26,952 nucleotides of DNA, taken from assembly GCA_902779075.1 (NCBI GenBank), contig CACZAK010000063.1, positions 1-26,952 of the forward strand. The letters run 5' to 3'. Source of the DNA: an uncultured bacterium (GTDB lineage: Bacteria; Verrucomicrobiota; Kiritimatiellia; RFP12; UBA1067). This document shows positions 15,256 to 21,413 of this stretch, piece after piece. The notes below the pieces were generated by a model, which ran no database searches, was not told where the DNA came from, and saw only the letters and a program-made list of their open reading frames with translations. Position 1 is the stretch's first letter; the number at the start of each line of letters is the position of its first letter. The position numbers and the translations under genes are program-made.

Positions 15256-15754
15256 TTTGTTTTTCTCCTTTTTGGGGATTTGGTTGATAAAGCCTTCTTG
15301 TCTCTTATACGCACGTGGCGCGTAAGTGTGACACGGAAATTTTCGATTTTCGGTTCTTGGACGTTTCGCGTGCGTGAACTGAAGTTGATTCCGACCAGCG
15401 TGACGGGGCGCTTGCCGGCGCGGTAGGCGTCCGCATGGCCCTTGTCGCGAATCTGGCGGATTGCGTCGGCTGCCGACCGATTGTACTTGAACTCGAACAC
15501 GTACACGGCCTTGGGCGTCTCGATGATCGCATCGGCATAGCCGCGCGCCGTGACCACTTCCGGCCTTGGTTTCGCCCCGAGCATCTCCGCGAACAGCAGG
15601 AAATGCCTCTTGGCGTCCGCCTCGCACGAAATCTCGCCGCATCATCGTCGGACGCGAGCCGGGCGAGGAGGTCGGTCTTGTCCACATAGACAAGACCCTT
15701 GGTTCTCAACTCATCGAATGAGAACTTTGCTGTCGCGACCTCTTTCAACCGCAC
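15252..15754 (-). pseudogene. Decayed AAA-ATPase / PD-(D/E)XK gene (DUF1703 type) with internal deletion and frame change
   Basis: From the GTG at 15754 the frame reads the classic family N-terminus, FSFDELRTKGLVYVDKTDLLARLASDD. Near 15650 the coding sense moves to another frame. That frame reads ISCEADAKRHFLLFAEMLGAKPRPEVVTARGYADAIIET, then the nuclease core AVYVFEFKYN (ExK replaced by EFK), DAIRQIRDKGHADAY and VGINFSSRTRN..EPKIE. Both termini are therefore present, but the ATPase domain (about 350-400 residues) is gone and the junction is out of frame. The C-terminal frame runs on past the normal end to a stop at 15252. This is a different subfamily from the gene at 3624-5330, so it is an independent decay event. 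Confidence 0.85.
15304..15332 (-). promoter_or_regulatory. Probable promoter of the six-gene envelope operon
   Basis: GTCACA (15327-15332), 17 bases, then TATAAG (15304-15309), read on the minus strand. This gives a leader of about 40 bases containing AGGAG. The promoter lies inside the 3' end of the decayed AAA/PD-(D/E)XK gene. Confidence 0.45.
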
Positions 15755-15789
15755 ACCTCTCGCCCTTCTCTCCTAGTCCGACAACGCCA

Positions 15790-17076
15790 TTATCGCTTCC
15801 ATGGAGGCGTGACCGTGCCGCCTGGGTTCACCTGTACGGGAGAAAGCGTGCCGACCGGGGCTGCAGCCGCGCCCACCGGACCCCTCGGACGGCGCACGAT
15901 CGCTTTGACGGGGATACTCTCGAGGGGCGTGCCCTCCGCCACTACGGCATAGCTCACCTTTGGATCCACGCGAGTGATGCGGATGGTTGCAATCTTCTCT
16001 TCCGCAGCACCCAGGGTCTCGCCGGAATAGACGTCCTCAATCGCCTCTCCCTGCTGAAAAACGTCGAAAAACTCACCTGCGCGGATGTTCTTTCCGCCCT
16101 GGTTGAGGACGAGTTCGTACGTAGTCTTCGCTGTCACGCGCATCGGGTAGATGTTGTTGATGATGTCGTGGCAAACCTCCTGCGCAGCCACGGCCATGCC
16201 GGAGGCGAGGGCCGTATCGACCGAATCGCCGCGGCATGCGGAATACGGTACGATAATCGTTCCAGCCCACTTGAGCTGGCTCGTGGGCACGAGGAGCACG
16301 CGATATGCGATTTCCAGGAACGGACCGTCGTTCGCCGAGGTCACGCCAGTCCACTGGTTGTAGCTCACCCCCGGCGAGGAATACATCTTCACCGTGCCGA
16401 TCACCATATAGTCCGTTACAAGTAACTGCTGGAAACGCCCGAAGTCGCCGGCAGAGGCGTTCTCGAGGTTCAGGCGGCTCAGCTCGGCCATCGTCTCGCT
16501 GTTGAATGCGCGATCGAGCATCGTGAACCGGCGCGTCTGCACGAGATTCTCGTTGAGCGCTGCCGCAATCGTTTCGCATGCAGGCCCCATTTGGAGATCC
16601 TGTCCAAACACTTTCACCTTGTCTGTGAGCGAACGGAAGGGCATCACGACCATGCGACGGCGCTTATTAGGATCCCCCCCCACCACGTACCTGCCGGGTA
16701 TCTTCGCATCCACCTCAATGTACCAGAGGTTCTTTTCCTTGTCAAAGCGCTCTTCCGTGATTTCATAGCTCAGCACGCGTCCCTTCGTCTTGGCGCTCAC
16801 GCTCTGCTTGAGCGACTCGCGGATCTCGCTGACGTCAGAGTCTCCGGACTTCGTCTTGCGTAGCTCGGCGGTAGAATCCATGAAAGCGTCGCGCGAGTCC
16901 TGCAGGGACACGCCCTGCACCTGCGATGCCGCCTGCACAAGTGCCTCGTACACCGCAGTACGGTAGTCCGCATTACGCCCCCGTCCGTGCTTTGTCTCAA
17001 TGTTGTTCGCATCCTTTGTCTGGGCGAACGCCACAAGGCCAATGACTGCTAGAATCGAAAGAATTGTCTTTTTCAT
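15790..17076 (-). CDS. FlgT/CsgG-like exported protein
   Basis: This 428-aa exported protein has signal peptide MKKTILSILAVIGLVAFA. An N-terminal domain (about 20-130) has the LPP20/FlgT-N style pattern of an A.YEALVQAASQVQGVSLQDS helix followed by paired strands. A CsgG-like domain (about 138-335) follows: RRMVVMPFRSL, NENLVQTRRFTMLDRAFNSETMAEL, VTDYMVIGTVKMY, then VLLVPTSQLKWAG. A C-terminal strand-rich part (DVFQQGEAIEDVYSGETLGAAEEKIATIRI...) resembles FlgT-C. It ends in SPVQVNPGGTVTPPWKR, a tail nearly repeated in the peptidase at 18287-20290. FlgT is a flagellar H-ring protein in Vibrio, but no flagellar gene is visible here. CsgG-like domains also occur in LpoB-linked loci. It is cotranscribed after lpoB. 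There is no lipobox. Confidence 0.72.
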   Translation of the reverse strand: MKKTILSILAVIGLVAFAQTKDANNIETKHGRGRNADYRTAVYEALVQAASQVQGVSLQDSRDAFMDSTAELRKTKSGDSDVSEIRESLKQSVSAKTKGRVLSYEITEERFDKEKNLWYIEVDAKIPGRYVVGGDPNKRRRMVVMPFRSLTDKVKVFGQDLQMGPACETIAAALNENLVQTRRFTMLDRAFNSETMAELSRLNLENASAGDFGRFQQLLVTDYMVIGTVKMYSSPGVSYNQWTGVTSANDGPFLEIAYRVLLVPTSQLKWAGTIIVPYSACRGDSVDTALASGMAVAAQEVCHDIINNIYPMRVTAKTTYELVLNQGGKNIRAGEFFDVFQQGEAIEDVYSGETLGAAEEKIATIRITRVDPKVSYAVVAEGTPLESIPVKAIVRRPRGPVGAAAAPVGTLSPVQVNPGGTVTPPWKR

Positions 17077-17094
17077 GGTATTGTTTTCCTTTCT

Positions 17095-17118
17095 GTTTGC
17101 ATGGTTAGGCATGCAAAC
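17095..17118. repeat. Hairpin between lpoB and the FlgT/CsgG-like gene
   Basis: A perfect 9-bp inverted repeat (GTTTGCATG / CATGCAAAC) with a 6-base loop lies between the two genes, just upstream of the AAAGGA ribosome binding site of the second. It has no T-tract, so it is more likely an RNA processing or stability element, or an operator, than a terminator. Confidence 0.6.
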
Positions 17119-17143
17119 ATGGCCGTTCTGACACGGAATTTTC

Positions 17144-17749
17144 TCACCACGTGGGCGTGTTTGCGTCCGCGCGCTTGCCAATGAACTCCTGTTTCTGCCA
17201 CCACTGGAGTCCATTCGCGATTTCAACGATGCGCATCTGCAAATAGTACTCGATCTGCTTGTCGCCGTTGTCCATGCGGAGTTCGCGCTGGATGACCTTG
17301 CCGTACAAGCTGTGCGTGGGCGCCACGAGCTGACCAGCCTGTGCTACGGTGTTTTGGTTGAACTCGGCGTTCCCGCGAGCAGTCCGGGCACCATGGATCA
17401 TGTCGTCACGGTTACTCGCCTTGGCCGCCATCGCGGACGTCACCATGACCTTGCCGCTGTTCATCAGCTCCTCGGTGATGTAGGAGGTGAGGATGTCGGT
17501 GTCGAAGCGCTGCATCGTATCGTTCTCAACCTTGCTCACCGCCAACACGTACATCTGTCCGTCACCACGGTCAAACCGACCGCTACGGAGAATGGCTTGG
17601 ATCATCCTGCTTGCCGTCAGCTGCACGTCGCGGTAATCGAACCCCGCAATCTGCGGTCCCCGGTCGTTACGCGGGTCGATGCGCGTAGTGGGCGTGGTGC
17701 ATCCCGCAACCAACGCAACCAAAGCCAATCCCATCAAACATTTTTTCAT
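17144..17749 (-). CDS. lpoB: Penicillin-binding protein activator LpoB
   Basis: This 201-aa lipoprotein has signal peptide MKKCLMGLALVALVAGC; C17 is lipidated in the lipobox LVAGC. The core closely follows E. coli LpoB: MIQAILRSGRFDRG, YVLAVSKVENDTMQRFDTDILTSYITEELMNSGKVMVTSA, then HSLYGKVIQRELRMDNGDKQIEYYLQMRIVEIANGLQWWQ. E. coli has VSRVKNRTLQRIDTDILT at the matching place. LpoB is an outer-membrane lipoprotein that stimulates the class A PBP1B; the partner here is not in the window. The start follows AAAGGA by 7 bases. It lies directly after ycfL (28-base gap), the same neighbourhood as in E. coli. The linker between Cys and the folded domain is short, only about 20 residues. Confidence 0.85.
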   Translation of the reverse strand: MKKCLMGLALVALVAGCTTPTTRIDPRNDRGPQIAGFDYRDVQLTASRMIQAILRSGRFDRGDGQMYVLAVSKVENDTMQRFDTDILTSYITEELMNSGKVMVTSAMAAKASNRDDMIHGARTARGNAEFNQNTVAQAGQLVAPTHSLYGKVIQRELRMDNGDKQIEYYLQMRIVEIANGLQWWQKQEFIGKRADANTPTW

Positions 17750-17776
17750 TTTTTGTTCCTTTCTGTTGTGAAATCG

Positions 17777-18163
17777 TTACTGCCGCTCGGCCTGCACGTA
17801 GAAGCGGAAATCCACCGCCTCCGGCGCCGGCGCAGTCGCCTGGAGCGGCACTACCTCGCGCGGGGCTGCGGAAAACGGCTGCCACGTGGAGACGATTGAC
17901 GGGATGATGGTGCCAGTCGCGTCCATCCAGTCTACGCGGTACTCCATGCGCACCACACCGCTCGTGTTGTTCACCACGTTCGCCTGCATCGTGAAGTGGC
18001 TGGACGGCCCCTTCGCAAGGCGCACGTCCGTCACCCACACGGCCGTGCCCAGGTCGGGCGCGATCGTCACGCGCCGGTCCATCGGCGGCGTATGGTACGA
18101 GATGCAGCCCGCCACCAGTCCGGCCAGCGCTGCTGCCAAGAAACTTTTTCTGTTCATCTTCAT
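17777..18163 (-). CDS. ycfL: YcfL-family lipoprotein (DUF1425)
   Basis: This 128-aa lipoprotein has signal peptide MKMNRKSFLAAALAGLVAGC; C20 is lipidated. The mature part is a small beta-sandwich: WVTDVRLAKGPSSHFTMQANVVNNTSGVVRMEYRVDWMDATG. The core is xxANVVNNTxxxxxxxYRxxWxDxxG, matching the YcfL/COG3018 family. It closes with FSAAPREVVPLQATAPAPEAVDFRFYVQ. In E. coli ycfL sits upstream of lpoB, exactly as here. The function of YcfL is unknown; by context it is a periplasmic partner in the Lpo system. The start at 18163 follows GGAG by 5 bases; the ATG at 18157 is an alternative. It is the first gene of the ycfL-lpoB-flgT/csgG-like operon and has a clear promoter. Confidence 0.8.
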   Translation of the reverse strand: MKMNRKSFLAAALAGLVAGCISYHTPPMDRRVTIAPDLGTAVWVTDVRLAKGPSSHFTMQANVVNNTSGVVRMEYRVDWMDATGTIIPSIVSTWQPFSAAPREVVPLQATAPAPEAVDFRFYVQAERQ

Positions 18164-18188
18164 AGCTTCTCCAAGTTTTTTCTTTGTT

Positions 18189-18217
18189 AGAATACCAAAT
18201 TGGCTTTCAGAGGGCAA
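18189..18217 (-). promoter_or_regulatory. Promoter of the ycfL-lpoB operon
   Basis: TTGCCC (18212-18217), 17 bases, then TATTCT (18189-18194) with an upstream TGG that makes an extended -10, read on the minus strand. The leader is about 20 bases and holds GGAG. Confidence 0.6.
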
Positions 18218-18286
18218 GCACAAATGCCGTCCACATGCAAGATAGGGATGTGGCGACACCCATTCTGACAACATGAACGGCAAAAA

Positions 18287-20290
18287 TCAATGTTTCCACG
18301 GCGGCGAGACCGTGCCGTCGGAGTGTACCTGAACGGGCGAGACCGCGTTCGTCACGGCTGGTGTATCGACCTTCATCTCGACTGGCGGGATCGGTTGCAC
18401 TTGTTTCGGCAGCACGGGAGGAACCGCGTTCGTCGCAGCCGTCGTCGCCGTGTTTGTCTCGGTCCTCGTCGCCGCGGCCTTCGCCACCGCGTTCGTCGCG
18501 GTTCTCTCCACCGCGTTCGTCACAGCCCTCGTCGCCGTGTTCGTCTCGGTCCTCGTCGCCGCGGCCTTCGTCACCACGTTCGTCGCAGCCTTCGTCACCG
18601 CGTTCGTCGCGGTTCTCTCCACCGCGTTCGTCGCGGTCGGTTTCAAAATCAAACGATCCTTTCCGACTGCCTGCACGTGAAACGAGTCCTTCAACTGCCC
18701 CTTCAGACCTGCCGGAGAGACCGTCGAGACGCGCAGCACACCATTGCTCTCGCCCTCAATATTCACGAGAAAGTTTTCGGCCCTGAACATTCCTATGGTC
18801 TTCTTCACGTCGGCGATGTCATCGGAAACTAGGTCGAAGAACGACACTAGATCGTACGTCAGCGGCTTGCCGCGCTTCTCGCGCAAAGTAGGTTCCGTAC
18901 CGAGTTTCCTGCGGATGGCGTCCACGTCCTCGCGCGTCTTCACCGGCAGACGGAACACCATACCTCCGTCAATGGCCGCTCCCTTAACCCCTTCCCACGG
19001 CGGCGGCAGGTTCACACTCACCGTTGCACTCCGACCATACACCGTCACCTCCACATAAGGCGGAAATTTCGGCGTTTCAGGTGATTTTATCCCCGTTGTC
19101 GGCAATGGTTTCGCAACTGGACGAGCCTTTCTCTCAAAATACCAGGCCACCGCGAACCAGGTTCCTGAGACAAGCACCGCCGCCACCAGTAGGTTGAGCA
19201 ACACCCTTAACCTCTTTCTGCGATGCCGGACACTATGCGGCGGGATCATCGTCATAACCGTCTGAAACCCGCCGTAGCCATCTCCGGTGTAGTCCACGAG
19301 ATCCTGCAGGATCGTCCCCGCCTCCAGCGCGAAGCAGGCCACGTAGGCGTATGACAGCTTGCCGTACCCCCGGTTTCCCCACGACGTTCCCAGGCTGTTG
19401 CGCACGATGAAATAGCCGCCGCCCGGCGATGACGTGTTGTCCACGTACCCCACGATCAGCATACCGTGTACGCCCAGCCAGTCGTCATGTGCCACAAGGC
19501 CGGCCTCCGTCTCCTCCGTGCGCGGGAACGTGAACGTCTCGCCGTCACACCCCTTGAAAAAGCTCACCGTCACGCATACGGGCATCGGACGCCTGCCGTT
19601 CACGCCCGCAAGGATGCCGCGTATCTCGTCCACGTTGTTCGGGGCGGGCAGCAGGTAAAGCTCGGAGAGGATTCTGTGCTTCTTCGCGTCTTCGTCCGAC
19701 CCGGGCGGATGCGCCGCGTGCTCCGCCGTGCCGAACAGCGGCGCGGCCGAGGCACCGGCGTAGGGCCAAAGCGCGTAGCGGCACGTCCCCTGGTGTTCAA
19801 GTACCTTGAAACACGACCGGAGCAGACTGCCCTCCATCGCCTCGTACCGCGTCCTCACCGTCTCCTCGAACTGCGTGATGTAGGGACGCATCGCCGGCGT
19901 GTTTATGCCGCCGTTCGCATCCGCCATCATCCGAAGCTGGAGCAGCTTGGAGTGGTGCAGGTGCTCGAACTCCGGATCCAGCGGCTCGCCCGTGCGCAGA
20001 TGCTTTAGGTTGCGCTCCAGCGCGGCGCGCTCCACATCCCTCGTCGCGGCAAAGAGGTACTGCACGCTGAGGCGCGTCTTGCAGTCCTCATAGTACTCCA
20101 CCATCGCAGTGACGGCGTTCGCCACGCACGTGCCCCGCAACGCCTGCTCATGGACGGGGGGCATTCTCGCGATAAGGGACGTGGTGGCGGGCACGTTGCG
20201 CGGACGAGGTGGCGCGCGATAGCGGCCATCCCTAAGTGCGCGCAGGAACTCCGCCTGCTGCGTCGGAAAGATGTAGGGGGCCGCCGCCAT
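18287..20290 (-). CDS. Membrane-anchored papain-like (C1) cysteine peptidase with TNAV-repeat tail
   Basis: This 667-aa protein has an N-terminal C1-type peptidase domain (about 20-335). The catalytic residues fit: Q49 (oxyanion hole), C55 in RGTCVANAV, H275 in GVHGMLIVGY, and N298 in IVRNSLGTSWGNRGYGKLSY. One membrane segment (about 363-384) follows a basic stretch. A small folded region comes next (PYVEVTVYGRSATVSVNLPP... and KTREDVDAIRRKLG). Then a low-complexity TNAV/KAAATRTETNTAT region leads to the tail SPVQVHSDGTVSPPWKH. With no signal peptide, the peptidase is predicted cytoplasmic and the C-terminus extracytoplasmic. The start is set at ATG 20290, 1 base after the stop of the previous gene; the upstream extension of the frame is not coding. 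It is the last gene of the fmt operon. Substrate unknown. Confidence 0.78.
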   Translation of the reverse strand: MAAAPYIFPTQQAEFLRALRDGRYRAPPRPRNVPATTSLIARMPPVHEQALRGTCVANAVTAMVEYYEDCKTRLSVQYLFAATRDVERAALERNLKHLRTGEPLDPEFEHLHHSKLLQLRMMADANGGINTPAMRPYITQFEETVRTRYEAMEGSLLRSCFKVLEHQGTCRYALWPYAGASAAPLFGTAEHAAHPPGSDEDAKKHRILSELYLLPAPNNVDEIRGILAGVNGRRPMPVCVTVSFFKGCDGETFTFPRTEETEAGLVAHDDWLGVHGMLIVGYVDNTSSPGGGYFIVRNSLGTSWGNRGYGKLSYAYVACFALEAGTILQDLVDYTGDGYGGFQTVMTMIPPHSVRHRRKRLRVLLNLLVAAVLVSGTWFAVAWYFERKARPVAKPLPTTGIKSPETPKFPPYVEVTVYGRSATVSVNLPPPWEGVKGAAIDGGMVFRLPVKTREDVDAIRRKLGTEPTLREKRGKPLTYDLVSFFDLVSDDIADVKKTIGMFRAENFLVNIEGESNGVLRVSTVSPAGLKGQLKDSFHVQAVGKDRLILKPTATNAVERTATNAVTKAATNVVTKAAATRTETNTATRAVTNAVERTATNAVAKAAATRTETNTATTAATNAVPPVLPKQVQPIPPVEMKVDTPAVTNAVSPVQVHSDGTVSPPWKH
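18444..18640. repeat. Degenerate tandem repeat encoding TNAV/KAAATRTETNTAT
   Basis: Two long units start at 18444 and 18531, period about 87 bp. The second has an extra ~18 bp internal TNAV unit. They encode alanine/threonine/asparagine-rich spacer sequence in the peptidase C-terminal region. Confidence 0.7.
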
Positions 20291-20291
20291 G

Positions 20292-20810
20292 TCAGAAGAA
20301 CAACAGCCTTCCCTTGACCTGGTCGCCGCCCGGACGCCGAAGCGAGACGTCGGTATTCTTGATGCCGGCGAGGAATGCCCCGAACGGTATCTCCGCCGTG
20401 CCGTCGGCCAGCGGCAACGCAATGCCGGAAAGCGTGAACACCCCCGCAACATCCCGTCCGCTGACCTTCAACGTAAGCATAGTCTCCGTAGTAGCCCCGG
20501 GCGGCACTACCAGTTCCGCTCGCCAGGCATCCGGCGCGTCATCCTTGCCCTCTGCGGCGAAAACAAACGTCACCTGCTCGTCCGGTGCCTTCACAGGCGC
20601 CGGGACTGGAGCCGCAGGCCCTGCGGCCAGTGCGAACGTCGGCGCATCGACCGCCGCGAACAGCGCCATCTGACGCCGAGCGACGAAATCCCGCAGACGC
20701 TCCGCCATCACCACGGCATGCGGACGGCAGTGTTCCGCGACGAAGCGGTCGATGAACGCCGCCTCGTCGGCCGTCATGACGACTTTCTCTTCTTCAATCG
20801 CGTTCTTCAT
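20292..20810 (-). CDS. Hypothetical protein with C-terminal beta-sandwich-like region
   Basis: This 172-aa protein belongs to no family I recognise. The N-terminal part (to about residue 55) is helical and charged (EEEKVVMTADEAAFIDRFVAEHC..HAVVMAERLRDFVARRQ). An Ala/Pro/Val linker follows. The C-terminal half alternates strands (EQVTFVFAAEG, WRAELVVPPG, TMLTLKVSGRDVAGVFTLSG, TAEIPFGAFLAG, KGRLLFF), suggesting a small beta-sandwich. It has no signal peptide or membrane segment. It lies between a sigma-like gene and a peptidase and is translationally coupled to the latter (1-base gap), so it could be a regulator or adaptor for either (inference). AAGG is 6 bases upstream of the start at 20810; the ATG at 20816 directly abuts it. 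Confidence 0.65.
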   Translation of the reverse strand: MKNAIEEEKVVMTADEAAFIDRFVAEHCRPHAVVMAERLRDFVARRQMALFAAVDAPTFALAAGPAAPVPAPVKAPDEQVTFVFAAEGKDDAPDAWRAELVVPPGATTETMLTLKVSGRDVAGVFTLSGIALPLADGTAEIPFGAFLAGIKNTDVSLRRPGGDQVKGRLLFF

Positions 20811-20837
20811 GTTCATCCTTCAACTTTCTCATGTCTT

Positions 20838-21413
20838 TCAGCGCGCGGGAGAACAACTGGTCTCCGTTGAAGACAGGTTCAAGCGAAGTTTCAGCAGGTG
20901 GACGTAGGCCCGGAGGGGGCTCTCCTTCCAGAGATCGCCGAAGCAGGTCTGTACAAGAGACCACTCCTCCTGCCGTCGCATCGCAGGGTCTTCGTATGGA
21001 TTGGCATCCCGGCCCTGCGCATCTGACAACATTTTTGAAATTTTATCCGTGAAACTTGTCCCGCCCTCTTCCTCTCCGAAGTCCGAATCGTCAGCCCCCT
21101 CGAGCGAGACCTCACCGCGCGCGGCCGGATTCGCCCGCCGGATGTAGCCCCGCACGTACTGCCGCAGCCATCCCCACAGGCTCCCGCCGTCGTCGCGGAA
21201 CAACTCGATTTTCTTCTTGGCGATCATGTCCTCGTAGAGTATGCCCATCAGCTCCTCTGGCGTCACACCCCATTCGCGCGCCATGCGCGAACTGCGGAGG
21301 GACTTCGCCTCGGCAAGAATCGCCTTTTCCCACACGAGACGCCAGGCAAGGTCGTCCTGAAGCTTCATAAGCTCGTAAATCTCGTGCTCTGTCAGTTTTT
21401 CGACGCTATTCAC
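20838..21413 (-). CDS. Sigma-70-like protein with disrupted region 4
   Basis: This 191-aa protein resembles a small RNA polymerase sigma factor. Region-2-like segment (about 58-95): LYEDMIAKKKIELFRDDGGSLWGWLRQYVRGYIRR, comparable to the LYQDV..RLW..FDP..GSFRAWLFTIARNxxRDxxRR pattern. A linker rich in acidic residues follows, then region-4-like RQEEWSLVQTCFGDLWKESPLRAYVHLLKLRLNLSSTE. After that point the frame ends in TSCSPAR and stop. Another frame continues with DQLFSRALKDMRKLKDEHEERD (to 20794), which looks like the end of region 4. About ten residues of the recognition helix appear to be missing. The GTG start at 21413 overlaps the upstream stop (GTGA). If the deletion is real, promoter recognition by region 4 is probably lost. 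Confidence 0.65.
   Translation of the reverse strand: MNSVEKLTEHEIYELMKLQDDLAWRLVWEKAILAEAKSLRSSRMAREWGVTPEELMGILYEDMIAKKKIELFRDDGGSLWGWLRQYVRGYIRRANPAARGEVSLEGADDSDFGEEEGGTSFTDKISKMLSDAQGRDANPYEDPAMRRQEEWSLVQTCFGDLWKESPLRAYVHLLKLRLNLSSTETSCSPAR

Noticed and set aside
15256..15693. N-terminal extension of the 605-aa module protein
   Set aside because: The extension is an alternative frame over the decayed nuclease gene. A signal peptide and AGGAG mark the start at 15255.
18253..18272. Possible terminator hairpin after the peptidase gene
   Set aside because: GGGTGT/ACATCCC pairs only with a bulge and has no T-tract, so I could not support it.
20291..20452. N-terminal extension of the peptidase gene
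   Set aside because: It overlaps the 3' end of the upstream gene in another frame and is Arg/Ser-rich. The ATG at 20290 is coupled to the upstream stop.
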